The notes below the pieces were generated by a model that saw only the letters and a program-made list of their open reading frames with translations, did no database searches and was not told the origin of the DNA. From Bordetella flabilis (GTDB lineage: Bacteria; Pseudomonadota; Gammaproteobacteria; Burkholderiales; Burkholderiaceae_B), in contig NZ_CP016172.1 of assembly GCF_001676725.1 (NCBI RefSeq), forward strand, positions 2,852,001 through 2,916,000: DNA of 64,000 nucleotides. The letters are read 5' to 3'. Position 1 is the first letter of the stretch. Each line of letters begins with the position of its first letter. This document shows, in pieces, positions 1 to 9,317 of the stretch. Made by a program: the position numbers and the translations under genes.

Positions 1-122
1 CCCTCGGGCGATTCGATCTTCATCACCTCCGCCCCCATATCGCCCAGGATCTGGGTGGCATAAGGGCCCATGGCGACCGAGGTCATGTCGATGATCCGTA
101 TCCCGTGCAGGGGGCCCGCCAT
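1..122 (-). CDS. CaiB/BaiF class III CoA-transferase, N-terminal part (runs off the window)
   Basis: About 40 N-terminal residues are visible, reading [15 protein letters not shown] and then [19 protein letters not shown], the conserved nucleotide-like fold that opens class III CoA-transferases. Family members move CoA between carboxylic acids through an aspartyl-CoA anhydride; that Asp lies beyond the window edge. The ATG at 122-120 shares a base with the TAA of the upstream enoyl-CoA hydratase (TAATG), which implies translational coupling. The substrate is unknown. Confidence 0.85.
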   Translation of the reverse strand, partial: MAGPLHGIRIIDMTSVAMGPYATQILGDMGAEVMKIESPE

Positions 123-916
123 TACTTTGGCTCCCGATGCTGCTTGCGGGCGAGGAAGGGCGCCATGTATTCGGACGGCTCACTCGTGGTGAAGGCGTCG
201 CCGAAGACCTCGACGCTGCGGTCCAGGCCGGCTTGCATGCTGGATGTGGTCCAGTACCGCAGCAAGGCCTTTTGCGAACGGATCGCGCGCGGCCCGCTGG
301 CCACGATGGGCGCGACCGTGCGCGCCACCAGCGCATCCAGTTCGCCGGGCTCGCAGACGAACTGCAGGAAACCCCACCGCAACGCCTGGTCCGCGTCTAT
401 TGTTTCGCCGGTGAGCAACAGCCAATTGGTGGCGCCCGGGCCGATCAGGGCCGGCAGCAGCACGGCATGGACAACGGAAGGAATGCCCACACGGACTTCC
501 GGCATGCCGAACACGCTATCGCGCCCGCCGAGGCGGATGTCGCAGGCGGCGGCCAGCTCCATGCCAGCACCCAGGCAAAATCCGGGGATCCGCGCGATGG
601 TGGGCACCGGGGCATGGGCGACCGCTTCGCACAATTCGCGCAAGTGGGTGATGAAGATGCGCGCGCTTTCGGGGTCCAGCCCGGACATCTCGTGGATGTC
701 GGCGCCCGCCACGAAGGCGCGGTCGCCGGAACCGCGCAGCACCAGCGCGCGGACATCGTCCTGGGCGCAGATCCAGCGGACCGCTTCGGTCAGCCCCAGC
801 ATCGCCCGCGTGGACAGGATGTTCAGGCTCTTGGCCTCGTGGATGGCCAGCGTGTACACGCCCTGCGCATCGCGCTCGATAAGACTATGGGCGAAATCTG
901 GAATGGCCGCGCTCAT
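122..916 (-). CDS. Enoyl-CoA hydratase/isomerase family protein
   Basis: 264 residues, the usual crotonase length. The oxyanion-hole segment FVAGADIHE is near residue 70. Both general acid/base glutamates of true hydratases are present, Glu120 (in [11 protein letters not shown]) and Glu140 (in FGMPEVRVG). It would hydrate a trans-2-enoyl-CoA. It is translationally coupled to the CoA-transferase that follows, so the pair probably activates and then hydrates the same acid. The gene is divergent from the AHSA1-type gene, across a 204 bp gap in which I see no clear operator. Confidence 0.88.
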   Translation of the reverse strand: MSAAIPDFAHSLIERDAQGVYTLAIHEAKSLNILSTRAMLGLTEAVRWICAQDDVRALVLRGSGDRAFVAGADIHEMSGLDPESARIFITHLRELCEAVAHAPVPTIARIPGFCLGAGMELAAACDIRLGGRDSVFGMPEVRVGIPSVVHAVLLPALIGPGATNWLLLTGETIDADQALRWGFLQFVCEPGELDALVARTVAPIVASGPRAIRSQKALLRYWTTSSMQAGLDRSVEVFGDAFTTSEPSEYMAPFLARKQHREPK

Positions 917-1120
917 GGTAGTTTGCCTCCTGGTGTCGTCCGAGGATGCTAAGCGCCGCGTTTGATCGCAACAAACGATTAATTTTCATGGAATAAGTCC
1001 AGATCGGAATAGGCGCCGCCTTCCTTTATTCCGGGTTTTCCCTAGTGACGGCCATGTCGATGCCGGTGTCGCTGAGTCGTCGTAGGAGTACATCCCACCC
1101 TTTCTGATAGGTGCATCGAC

Positions 1121-1567
1121 ATGGCTACTGGAACCGTCAAACTTCATCGCGTGTTGCGCGCGCCCCCGGAACGCGTCTATCGAGCCTTCCTGGAACCGGA
1201 GGCCATGGCGAAGTGGTTGCCGCCCTACGGATATACCTGCCGGGTCCACCACATGGAGCCCAAGGTCGGCGGCACCTTCAGGATGTCGTTCAGGAATTTC
1301 GGCACGGGCAATGAGCACGCCTTCGGCGGTGAGTATCTTGAACTCGTCCCGCACGAAAGAATCCGCTACACCGACCGCTTCGACGATCCCAACCTGCCTG
1401 GCGAGATGGTGGCCACCATTTCGTTGCGCCAGGTCTCCTGCGGAACGGAGATCGACATCGTGCAGGAAGGCGTGCCGGCGCTTATCCCGGTCGAAATGTG
1501 CTATCTGGGCTGGCAGGAGTCGCTGGCCCAGTTGGCCAAGCTGGTCGAGCCGGAAATTCCCGGCTGA
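1121..1567 (+). CDS. SRPBCC/AHSA1-domain protein
   Basis: 148 residues with the START-like pattern of the Activator of Hsp90 ATPase homolog 1 family: a start of the type VKLHRVLRAPPERVYRAF, then MAKWLPP, GGTFRMSF and a C-terminal helix containing YLGWQESLAQLAKLVEP. Bacterial members are small hydrophobic-ligand binding proteins of mostly unknown ligand. It is cytosolic, with no signal peptide. It stands alone between the hydratase and ohr, so context does not help to assign a role. Confidence 0.8.
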   Translation: MATGTVKLHRVLRAPPERVYRAFLEPEAMAKWLPPYGYTCRVHHMEPKVGGTFRMSFRNFGTGNEHAFGGEYLELVPHERIRYTDRFDDPNLPGEMVATISLRQVSCGTEIDIVQEGVPALIPVEMCYLGWQESLAQLAKLVEPEIPG

Positions 1568-1654
1568 GTGGCATAGCACATCGGAAGGTCGCCAGCGGAG
1601 GATCGCTGTGTGGTGCGTTCCTCCAATGCCTGTCAGGCGACCGGGCGATCCCTA

Positions 1655-2080
1655 TCACGCGACCGCGATCTCGACATCGATATTGCCGCGCGTGGCACGC
1701 GAGTACGGGCAGGTCTGGTGCGCCTCATCGACCAGGCTGCGCTTCTGCGCGTCGTCCAGGCCGGGCAGCGCGACCCGCAGTTTCGCGGCCAGGGCGTAAT
1801 TCGCGCCGCCCGACGTCTTGCCCAGCGAGACGCTGGCCTGGACCGCCACATCTTCCGGCACCTTGATGTTCAGCTTGCGGCCGGCGAGCTGGATGGCGCC
1901 CATGAAGCAGGCCGACCAACCCACGGCAAAGAGCTGTTCGGGATTGGTGCCCGGCTTGCCGGAGCCGGGAGAACCGAGCTGGACATCCAGCGCGCCGTCG
2001 CTGGAGGTGCCGCGCCCGTCGCGGCCTCCCGTGGTGCGGGTTTCAGCGGTGTACAGGACGGTTTCGAGCGCGTGGGACAT
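1655..2080 (-). CDS. ohr: Organic hydroperoxide resistance protein (Ohr/OsmC family)
   Basis: 141 residues, the standard Ohr size. The redox pair is Cys58 (in GWSACFMGAI) and Cys124 (in HQTCPYSRAT), the two thiols that reduce organic peroxides. The N-terminal YTAETRTTGGRDGR segment supplies the conserved Arg. An Ohr-specific NPEQLFAVGWSAC motif separates it from OsmC. No ohrR regulator gene lies next to it, and no TACAATT-type OhrR palindrome was found upstream. It is divergent from the autotransporter gene. Confidence 0.92.
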   Translation of the reverse strand: MSHALETVLYTAETRTTGGRDGRGTSSDGALDVQLGSPGSGKPGTNPEQLFAVGWSACFMGAIQLAGRKLNIKVPEDVAVQASVSLGKTSGGANYALAAKLRVALPGLDDAQKRSLVDEAHQTCPYSRATRGNIDVEIAVA

Positions 2081-2418
2081 GGTGACTCCTTCGGGTCATT
2101 GGAAAATGCGCCCAGTACACCGCGACCCGGTATCCGCACTATGTCAAAACACCGTCCTGTATGCATGCCCGCGTATCGCGCCGGGTAGCTCGGTACATTG
2201 CGATACAGCGAGCAAGCGTCCCTGATGCCACGGACCGCATTTTCATAGTGAGCCATTTTCCTGCGCAGCTCTTACAATCGCCGGCGGCTTGGCGGTTTGG
2301 CTCGACGGCAATATCAGTGATGTGCTCGAGCGCCGGGGCGGACCTGCAAGCCGATAGTCCTCTGGTCCCTCAGTTTCGACCCACACTGCCATGTGGTCAG
2401 TTCATCTCACGCGCACAT
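2081..2418. other. Divergent intergenic region between ohr and the autotransporter
   Basis: 338 bp with no convincing gene. An open frame continues upstream of the autotransporter start to 2161, but its residues are arginine-rich and show no signal-peptide or family features. The region should hold promoters for both genes. I could not identify a strong -35/-10 pair or an OhrR or BvgA-type repeat by eye. Confidence 0.5.
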
Positions 2419-5400
2419 ATGAAAAATAAAAGCCGTCTGATTGTCCCGCCGCAGTTTCCTTTCGTCTCCGCCGCCCCGGCGGATGGACACCGCTCCCCAT
2501 ATTCCGCTTCACAGCTCTCCGCTCCGGTGCCGCCGCGCAAGCTCTTTCTGGCGCTTGCGATCCTGTCCATCGCGGTGCCCATGGGCGTGCGGGCTGCCCC
2601 CGGAGACATTGCCAGTGGCGGGGGCCGTGGCGGCCATGGCGCCGACGCAACCAATGGCGACGGCGGCGCGGGCGGAGCAGGCGGAATCGCCGGCGGCGGC
2701 GGCGGCGGGGGAGGCGGACAGACCGCGACGCCCGGCGTGCCGACCGATGGCGGCGCCGGCGGGGCGGGCGCGACGTTGAGCGGCGCCGCACAGAGCGGCA
2801 GCGCGGGCGCCAACAGCGGCCGCCCGGGGGGATCGGGCGGACTGATCCTGAGTTCCGATGCCAGTTCGGGCGGCGGCGGAGGAGGCGGCGCGGGAGGCTT
2901 TACGGGCAACGGCGGCAATGGAGGCGACGTGCTGGCCTTGGGCAGCAACGTCAATGCGGCCGCCAACGTAAGCCTGTCCTCCGCGGCGTTCGGCCCGAGC
3001 GGCTCGGACGGCGACTTCGGAGCCGATGTCGCCGGGGGGGGCGGTGGCGGTAGCGGTGGTTCAGGGGGGATGGTCTTTACCGCGCCCAACGCAACGATAT
3101 CCACGGGCGGCCAACCGATCGCAGGCGGTACGGGGGGCGCCGGCTTCAATACCGTGGCCGGCGGAGGAGGAGGCGGAGGCGGCGCAGGCCTCGTGCTGGC
3201 TGCCGGTGGCACGGTCGACCATGATGGCGCCATCATCCTGGGCGGCCTGGGTGGCGCGTCCGGCTCGGGCCTCACCGCCGGCGGCGATGGCGGCGCGGGT
3301 GTCTTTCTCATGGACGGCGGTGAGTTGCGCAACAACGCCGGTCCGGTGCAGGGCGGGCAGGGCGGCGGCGGCTTCGGCCGCTTCGGCGGCAATGGCGGCG
3401 CAGGCGTATTGGCCAACCGCGGCAGCATCCTGAACAACGCGCAGATCGTCGGCGGCGAGGGTGGCACGGCGCCCAGCGGCGGCGCCGGGGGGGACGCCGT
3501 CGTCGCCAACGGAAGCAGCATCATCAATGAGGCGGGGGCACAGATTACCGGCGGGCGGGGCGGCACGTCCACCGGCTCCTTCGCAGCTGGCAATGCGGGC
3601 GCCGGCATCCGCTTCATCAACACCGGCGGATCCTTGCTGAACCTGGGCGCCATAAGCGGCGGTACCGGCGGCACGCAATCGGGCGGCGCGGCCGGCAGCG
3701 GCGGCACGGCGATCATCGCGCAAGGCGGCGTAGAGTTGTCCAACGGCGGCGCCATCGCCGGCGGCATGGACAGCGCCAACGCGGTGCGTGCCCCGGCCAT
3801 CGCGCTAAGCGGGGGCGCCAACCGCCTGACCCTGCAGGCCGGCTCCGCCATTCTGGGCCAGGTCGTCAGCACGAGCGGGACAGCGCCAGGCGGTGACGTC
3901 CTGGCATTGGGCGGCGATACGACGGACGCGTCGACCACGTTCGATGTGGGCCAGATCGGCGCCTTGGGCGGCGGCGCGCAGTACCAGGGCTTCGCCGGCT
4001 ACCAGAAGACCGGGGCCAGCATCTGGACGCTGACTGGGTCCAATACCGGCATCACGCCTTGGACCTTGCGCGGCGGCACGCTGTCCATCGATTCCGACGG
4101 CGCGCTGGGCGACGTGTCGGGGGGATTGGCGTTCGACGGCGGTGTGTTGCGCAATACGGTCGCCATCGATACCGCTCGCGGCATTGTCGTGAACCCGGGC
4201 GGCGGCACCTTCGAGACGATCCAGCCGCTGACGCTGCAGGGCGGGATATCCGGGAGCGGGGCGCTCGCCAAGACCGGTGCGGGGACGCTGACGCTGAACG
4301 GCGTGAGCACGTATACCGGCGCGCTGGCGATCCAGGCCGGCAAGCTGGTGGTTGGCGATGGCACGCACGCCAATGCCTCGCTGCCCGGCACGGTCATGGT
4401 CGGCAGCGGTGCGATGCTGGGTGGTCAGGGGACCGTGGGAAGTACGGTGGTCGCGGCGGGCGGCATCATCGCGCCGGGCAACTCCATCGGAACGCTGCAC
4501 GTCTCGGGCAACCTGACCCTTGCGCCGGGCTCGGTGTACCAGGTCGAGGTGGACTCGGCTTCGTCGGCCAGCGATCGTATCGACGTCAGCGGCACGGCGG
4601 CGCTGGCCGGCTCGGCCGTGCACGTGGGCCCCGACGGCAATTTCACTACCGCGCGCGATTACACCATCGTGACGGCTGCCGGCGGCGTGCAGGGACGCTT
4701 CGACAACGTCGGCAGCAACTATGCCTTCCTGGATCCACAGATTTCCTATGGAGCCAAGGATGTGACCTTGCGCATGCAACTGAAGCAGGTGCCCGACGAC
4801 GGCGGCTCGGGCAATGGCGGCGGTAATGGCGGCGGTAATGGCGGCGGTAATGGCAATGGCAATGGCAATGGCAATGGCAATGGCGGCGGCGAGAATGGCA
4901 ACGGTGGCGGCAACGGCAATGGTGGGGGCAACAATGGCGCCCCCGGCGGCGGCGCCAACGGCGGAAGCGGCGGCACGCGGCCGATCCGCTTCGCGGATGC
5001 GGCCGACACCGGGAATCAGCGGGCGGTCGCCAACGCCGTGCAAAGCCTTCCGCAGGACAATGCCGTCTATGCGCGTGTGCTGAACTTGCCGCAGGGGGCG
5101 CCCCCGGCCGCTTTCGACGCCTTGTCCGGCGAAATCCATGCGAGCGCCATCGCCATGCTGCAAGGCCTGGGCGATACCGTCGCCAGTCTCCCCGTGGCGC
5201 GCTTGCGCTCCAACCTGTACGCGGGCCTGGCGCCCGGCGCGCCCACCGCGCAACGCGGCGCCGGCGACACGTCCATGCAGGACGAGACGGCCTTCCCACG
5301 CTCCACCGCGCAGCCGGTCTGGGCGCAGGTATTCGGCAACTGGCGCACGTTCGGGGGCAACGGCAGCGCGGCCCGGCTGCGGCAATCGGACGGCGGCGTA

Positions 5401-6144
5401 TTCATCGGTGGCGACCAGGCCATCGGCGGCGGGTGGCGGCTGGGCGGCGCCCTGGGCTATACGGGTAGCCACGCCTCATTGAAGGACCGGGCCTCCACCG
5501 CGGATGTGGACAGCTACAGCGCCACGCTCTACGGCGGCAAGGCGTACCAGGCCGGCCCGGGACGAATCGAATGGACGGTCGGCGCCGCCTATACCTGGCA
5601 CGACATCGACACGCAGCGCGATACGGCCGCCGCGGGCCTGGGCGATACGCTCGAAGCCAGCTATCACGCCAGCACGGCGCAGATGTTCACCGAACTGGGC
5701 TACCGGCTGCCCGTGGGCGACGGCATGGCGCTGCAGCCCTTCGCCGGTGTGAACTACAGCGATCTGCGCGTAAGGGGTTTTTCCGAATCCGGCGGCGCCG
5801 CCGCCCTGGACGGCGAAGCGCAGCGCAATAGCGTTACCACTAGCACCCTGGGACTGCGCGGCGAGGCGCGCTTCGAATCCGCCGGCCTGCCCGGCCGGGT
5901 CCATGCCATGGCCGGCTGGCGCCACGCCTTCGGCGACCTGGATCCGTCGACCACCATGGCCATGGGCGACAGTGTGCCCTTTACGGTCGCAGGCGCGCCA
6001 ATTGCGCAGGACGCCGCCGTCATGGAAATAGGGGTGGACATGCGGGTAACCAAGGCAACCTCGGTCGGTGTCGCCTACACCGGTCAGTTCGGCGGCGGCA
6101 ACCGGCAGAATGCCGGAAGCGTCAGCGTGGCATGGCGGTTCTGA
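2419..6144 (+). CDS. Glycine-rich classical (type Va) autotransporter
   Basis: 1241 residues from the ATG at 2419. That start is chosen because it gives a charged N-region, a hydrophobic stretch at about 42-54 and a cleavage site near VRA-AP (59/60). The passenger is extremely Gly-rich up to about residue 480. It is followed by a region with autotransporter-associated beta-strand repeats (GAGTLTLNGVSTYTG near 615-630), then a Gly/Asn low-complexity linker (about 800-850). A roughly 275-residue beta-barrel begins near AQPVWAQVFGNW and ends in SVSVAWRF, with the terminal Phe required for outer-membrane assembly. No protease or adhesin motif is recognisable. An alternative longer start at 2161 lacks signal features. 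The DNA contains an 8-G tract and tandem repeats (separate entries). Confidence 0.9.
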   Translation: MKNKSRLIVPPQFPFVSAAPADGHRSPYSASQLSAPVPPRKLFLALAILSIAVPMGVRAAPGDIASGGGRGGHGADATNGDGGAGGAGGIAGGGGGGGGGQTATPGVPTDGGAGGAGATLSGAAQSGSAGANSGRPGGSGGLILSSDASSGGGGGGGAGGFTGNGGNGGDVLALGSNVNAAANVSLSSAAFGPSGSDGDFGADVAGGGGGGSGGSGGMVFTAPNATISTGGQPIAGGTGGAGFNTVAGGGGGGGGAGLVLAAGGTVDHDGAIILGGLGGASGSGLTAGGDGGAGVFLMDGGELRNNAGPVQGGQGGGGFGRFGGNGGAGVLANRGSILNNAQIVGGEGGTAPSGGAGGDAVVANGSSIINEAGAQITGGRGGTSTGSFAAGNAGAGIRFINTGGSLLNLGAISGGTGGTQSGGAAGSGGTAIIAQGGVELSNGGAIAGGMDSANAVRAPAIALSGGANRLTLQAGSAILGQVVSTSGTAPGGDVLALGGDTTDASTTFDVGQIGALGGGAQYQGFAGYQKTGASIWTLTGSNTGITPWTLRGGTLSIDSDGALGDVSGGLAFDGGVLRNTVAIDTARGIVVNPGGGTFETIQPLTLQGGISGSGALAKTGAGTLTLNGVSTYTGALAIQAGKLVVGDGTHANASLPGTVMVGSGAMLGGQGTVGSTVVAAGGIIAPGNSIGTLHVSGNLTLAPGSVYQVEVDSASSASDRIDVSGTAALAGSAVHVGPDGNFTTARDYTIVTAAGGVQGRFDNVGSNYAFLDPQISYGAKDVTLRMQLKQVPDDGGSGNGGGNGGGNGGGNGNGNGNGNGNGGGENGNGGGNGNGGGNNGAPGGGANGGSGGTRPIRFADAADTGNQRAVANAVQSLPQDNAVYARVLNLPQGAPPAAFDALSGEIHASAIAMLQGLGDTVASLPVARLRSNLYAGLAPGAPTAQRGAGDTSMQDETAFPRSTAQPVWAQVFGNWRTFGGNGSAARLRQSDGGVFIGGDQAIGGGWRLGGALGYTGSHASLKDRASTADVDSYSATLYGGKAYQAGPGRIEWTVGAAYTWHDIDTQRDTAAAGLGDTLEASYHASTAQMFTELGYRLPVGDGMALQPFAGVNYSDLRVRGFSESGGAAALDGEAQRNSVTTSTLGLRGEARFESAGLPGRVHAMAGWRHAFGDLDPSTTMAMGDSVPFTVAGAPIAQDAAVMEIGVDMRVTKATSVGVAYTGQFGGGNRQNAGSVSVAWRF
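3034..3041 (+). repeat. Poly-G tract (8 G) inside the autotransporter passenger
   Basis: Eight consecutive G residues lie within the 5' third of the autotransporter gene, in a glycine-coding stretch. Loss or gain of one base would shift the frame and remove the beta-barrel. Homopolymeric G/C tracts are known slipped-strand switches in Bordetella, so this is a possible on/off site; this particular tract is not proven to vary. Confidence 0.6.
4816..4881 (+). repeat. Tandem 12-mer and 6-mer repeat coding a Gly/Asn linker
   Basis: Three perfect copies of GGCGGCGGTAAT (4816-4851) are followed directly by five perfect copies of GGCAAT (4852-4881). All units are multiples of three, so copy-number change would alter only the length of the GGGN/GN linker. 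The linker lies between passenger and translocation domain. Confidence 0.9.
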
Positions 6145-6214
6145 AATCTTCGGGCCTGGCCGCTGCCCAGCCCGAGCCACCCGCGACGCCGATCGTGAAA
6201 GGCGGGCCGCCAGG

Positions 6215-8680
6215 GTGACCAGGCGCGCGCGACCGCGCTGGGACACGCCGCTGGCGGCCTGGTTCACGGCGCGGGCCTGGAAGCCCGCTGCGTTCCAGCG
6301 CGAAACGTGGCAACGCTACCTGGCCGGCGAGTCCGGCCTGCTGCATACGCCCACCGGCAGCGGCAAGACGCTGGCGGCGTTCGGGGGCCCGCTGCTGGAA
6401 GCGCTGGCCGATGGCGCGGCGGCGCAACCGGCGAGGGGCGAGGGGCCCCGGGTGATGTGGGTCACGCCGCTGCGCGCGTTGGCCGCCGACACGGCCCGCG
6501 CCCTGGCGCAGGTCACCCAGGACATGGGACTTTCCTGGACCGTCGCCCTGCGCACCGGCGACGCCAGTGCCCGCGACAAGCGACTGGCCCGCCAGGGCAA
6601 GGCCGACGTGCTCGTGATTACGCCGGAGTCCCTGGCCTTGCTGTTGTCATACGCCGATGCCTCGCTGCGTTTCGGCGCCTTGCGATGCGTGGTGGTGGAC
6701 GAATGGCACGAACTGCTGGGCAGCAAACGTGGCGTATTGCTGCAACTGTGCCTGGCGCGGCTGCGCCGGCTGTCGCCGGCCTTGCGCACCTGGGGCTTGT
6801 CGGCCACCCTGGGCAACCTGGAGGAAGCGCGCGATGTGCTGCTGCCCCACGCGCCGGACAGCGCACTGGTGGCCGGCGCACGAGCGCGCAAAGTCCGCAT
6901 CACGACCTTGTTGCCGGAACGCAATCGCGCGCTGCCCTGGGCTGGCCACATGGGCCTGTCTCAACTGCCGCGTGTATTCCAGCGATTGTTCGACGTGCGC
7001 GCCAGCCTCCTGTTCACGAATACCCGCGCCCAGGCGGAGCTCTGGCATCGTGCGCTCCAGTCCATCTGGCCGGAGAATCCCGCCACGCTGGCGCTTCACC
7101 ACGGCTCGCTGGACCCGGGCTTGCGGGCAGCGGCTGAACAGGGTTTGCGCGACGGCAGCATACGCTGCGTGGTGGCGACCTCCAGCCTGGACCTGGGCGT
7201 GGATTTTCCCGCGGTGGACCAGGTATTGCAGATCGGCAGCCCCAAGGGCGTTGCACGCCTGCTGCAGCGGGCAGGGCGCGCGAAACATCGCCCCGGCGAA
7301 TCCGGCCACGTCATCTGCGTGCCGGCCCAGGCGCTGGAACTCGTCGAATACGCGGCCGCCCGCCAGGCCATCGCGCGCGGCGCCATCGAATCGCGGCCGC
7401 CCCCACGCGGCAGCCTGGACGTCCTGGCGCAGCATGCCGTAACGCTGGCGCTGGGCGGCGGCTTCGACGCGGGCGCGCTGTACCAGGAAGTGAAGGCCAC
7501 CCATGCCTATGCGGAACTCGATCCCGCGACCTGGCAGGCCGTGCTGGACTTCATCGTGCAGGGTGGCCGGGCGCTGGGCAACTATCCGGAGTTCCGGCGT
7601 GTCGAAGTCGACGACGATGGCAGGTATCGCGTGCACGATCGCCGCATCGCCCTGCGCCACCGGCTGTCCATCGGCACGATTACCGCTGACGGCGCAGTGG
7701 CCGTGAAGTATCTGCGTGGCGGCGGCCTAGGTTCCGTGGAAGAGGGCTTCCTGGCACGCCTGCGGCCGGGCGACCGTTTCCAGTTCGCGGGCCGCGCCCT
7801 GGAGCTGGTGCGGCTGGAGGGCATGACGGCCTACGTGCGGCGAGCCAAGGTCGGCAATGGCCCGGTCGCCACCTGGCAGGGCGGACGCATGCCCTTGTCC
7901 ACGCAGCTGGCGCGCGAAGTGGAAGCGCTTTTCGCCGAGCCGGGGGCGCACCCCGAAATGCGCGCCGCCGAACCGCTGCTGCGCATACTCGAACGGATCG
8001 ACGCCTTGCCCGGCCCCGGACGACTGGTTGCGGAACGCGTCGGGACGCGGCGCGGCATGCATGTGTTCCTGTACCCATTCGCCGGCCGCGCGGTGCACGA
8101 AGGCATGGCGGCCATGATGGCGCTGCGGTGGGGCAGGCTGCAGGCCAACACCTTCTCGTATACGGTCAATGACTACGGCCTGATGCTGACATTGGCGCAA
8201 CCGGCCGAGCTGGACGAAGCGCTGCTGCGGCGGCTGCTGCGGCCGGAAGGCATGCGGGAAGACCTGCGCGCGGGCGTCAATCTGGGCGAACTGGCCCGCC
8301 GCCAGTTCCGCGAGATCGCCCGTGTGGCGGGGCTATTGGTGCCCTCGTTCCCGGGGCGCGAGCTACGCTCGCTGCGCCAGGTGCAGGCGTCCAGCGGCCT
8401 GCTCTACGACGTCCTGCGCCGTTACGATCCGGACCATCTTCTGCTTGCGCAGGCCGAACGCGAGGTCTTCGAATCCCAGCTGGAGGCGCCGCGCCTCATG
8501 GCCGCGCTACGCGATTGCCAGGACCGGACGCTCGCCTTGCGCGCATTGCCAGCCCTGAGCCCTTTGTCCTTTCCCCTGTGGTCCGAAAGCCTGCGCGGCC
8601 AGTTGAGCACCGAAACATGGCAGGCCCGCGTCAAGCGGGCCGCTGCGCAGTTGGAGAAGCGCTATGCCCGCGTCGCATGA
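6215..8680 (+). CDS. Ligase-associated DNA damage response DEXH-box helicase (Lhr-like)
   Basis: 821 residues from a GTG at 6215. I prefer this start over the ATG at 6068 because the longer form would overlap the autotransporter barrel, and the added residues are unlike the family. Helicase motifs in order: Walker A HTPTGSGKTLA (about 45-55), DEWHELLGSKRG (about 162), SATLGN (about 196), TNTRAQAE, then SSLDLGVDFP and QRAGRAKH (near 351). The C-terminal half is the Lhr-specific winged-helix/beta region. The protein is a 3'-5' ATP-dependent helicase. The family normally sits with an ATP-dependent DNA ligase, an exonuclease and PdeM; here only PdeM is adjacent. Confidence 0.92.
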   Translation: MTRRARPRWDTPLAAWFTARAWKPAAFQRETWQRYLAGESGLLHTPTGSGKTLAAFGGPLLEALADGAAAQPARGEGPRVMWVTPLRALAADTARALAQVTQDMGLSWTVALRTGDASARDKRLARQGKADVLVITPESLALLLSYADASLRFGALRCVVVDEWHELLGSKRGVLLQLCLARLRRLSPALRTWGLSATLGNLEEARDVLLPHAPDSALVAGARARKVRITTLLPERNRALPWAGHMGLSQLPRVFQRLFDVRASLLFTNTRAQAELWHRALQSIWPENPATLALHHGSLDPGLRAAAEQGLRDGSIRCVVATSSLDLGVDFPAVDQVLQIGSPKGVARLLQRAGRAKHRPGESGHVICVPAQALELVEYAAARQAIARGAIESRPPPRGSLDVLAQHAVTLALGGGFDAGALYQEVKATHAYAELDPATWQAVLDFIVQGGRALGNYPEFRRVEVDDDGRYRVHDRRIALRHRLSIGTITADGAVAVKYLRGGGLGSVEEGFLARLRPGDRFQFAGRALELVRLEGMTAYVRRAKVGNGPVATWQGGRMPLSTQLAREVEALFAEPGAHPEMRAAEPLLRILERIDALPGPGRLVAERVGTRRGMHVFLYPFAGRAVHEGMAAMMALRWGRLQANTFSYTVNDYGLMLTLAQPAELDEALLRRLLRPEGMREDLRAGVNLGELARRQFREIARVAGLLVPSFPGRELRSLRQVQASSGLLYDVLRRYDPDHLLLAQAEREVFESQLEAPRLMAALRDCQDRTLALRALPALSPLSFPLWSESLRGQLSTETWQARVKRAAAQLEKRYARVA

Positions 8681-9317
8681 CGACGCCCTCACCATGACGA
8701 TCGCGGATGAAACCCTGGTCCTGCTCGGGGCGCGCGCGCTGTATTGGCCGGCGCGCCGCCGCCTGGTTATCGCCGACCTGCACCTGGGCAAGAGCCATGC
8801 ATTCCGGCGCGCGGGCATCACCGTTCCAAGCGGCGCCACGCAGGATGACCTGCAACGCCTTTCGGGACTGTTGGACGCGACCGGCGCCCATGAGCTATGG
8901 ATCGTCGGCGACGTCCTGCATGGTCCGGCATCCAGGGCCGGCTGGCGCGATACCTGGACTCGGTGGCGGCAGCAGCAAGGCAGCCTGGACGTGGCGGCCT
9001 TGACCGGCAATCACGACCGCGCGCTGGACGGGCCTGCGCTCGGCATCCGCCAACTGGGCGAAGCGCACCACGATGGCCCGTTCCTGTTCCGGCATCTGCC
9101 CGACCCGGATCCGATTGGCCGGCATGTGATCGCGGGGCATGTGCATCCCAAGGCGCGCATACCAGGGGTGCCGCGCGCCTGGCCCGCATTCTGGCTAAGA
9201 CCGGGCATCACGGTGTTGCCCGCGTTCTCCGCGTTTACCGGCGGCCATGCGATAGAGGCGGACCAGGGGGAGTCGCTGGTGGCATGCGTGGAAGGGGCGG
9301 CATTGCGCCTGGGTTGA
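8664..9317 (+). CDS. pdeM: Ligase-associated DNA damage response endonuclease PdeM
   Basis: 217-residue metallophosphoesterase with all metal-binding blocks: DLHLGKSH (first Asp/His), GDVLHG, GNHDR and GHVHPK. It is expected to be a manganese-dependent nuclease acting with the upstream helicase in DNA repair. The ATG at 8664 follows a GGAG at good spacing and overlaps the helicase stop by 17 bases, so the two are one operon. Its 3' end overlaps the convergent flavoprotein gene by 83 bases. Confidence 0.9.
   Translation: MPASHDDALTMTIADETLVLLGARALYWPARRRLVIADLHLGKSHAFRRAGITVPSGATQDDLQRLSGLLDATGAHELWIVGDVLHGPASRAGWRDTWTRWRQQQGSLDVAALTGNHDRALDGPALGIRQLGEAHHDGPFLFRHLPDPDPIGRHVIAGHVHPKARIPGVPRAWPAFWLRPGITVLPAFSAFTGGHAIEADQGESLVACVEGAALRLG

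Noticed and set aside
2397..3938. Long minus-strand open frame (513 codons) opposite the autotransporter
   Set aside because: It is very proline-rich because it mirrors the glycine codons of the passenger. No family features or ribosome site.
4816..4881. CRISPR-like appearance of the short repeats
   Set aside because: Units are 6 or 12 bp and contiguous with no spacers, in frame within a coding sequence.
3805..5472. Second long minus-strand frame opposite the autotransporter
   Set aside because: Low-complexity Ala/Arg/Ile runs arise from the tandem GGC-rich repeats. The plus strand has a full autotransporter architecture.
6068..6214. Longer N-terminus of the helicase
   Set aside because: It would overlap the autotransporter beta-barrel, and its residues show no family similarity; the GTG at 6215 fits family length.
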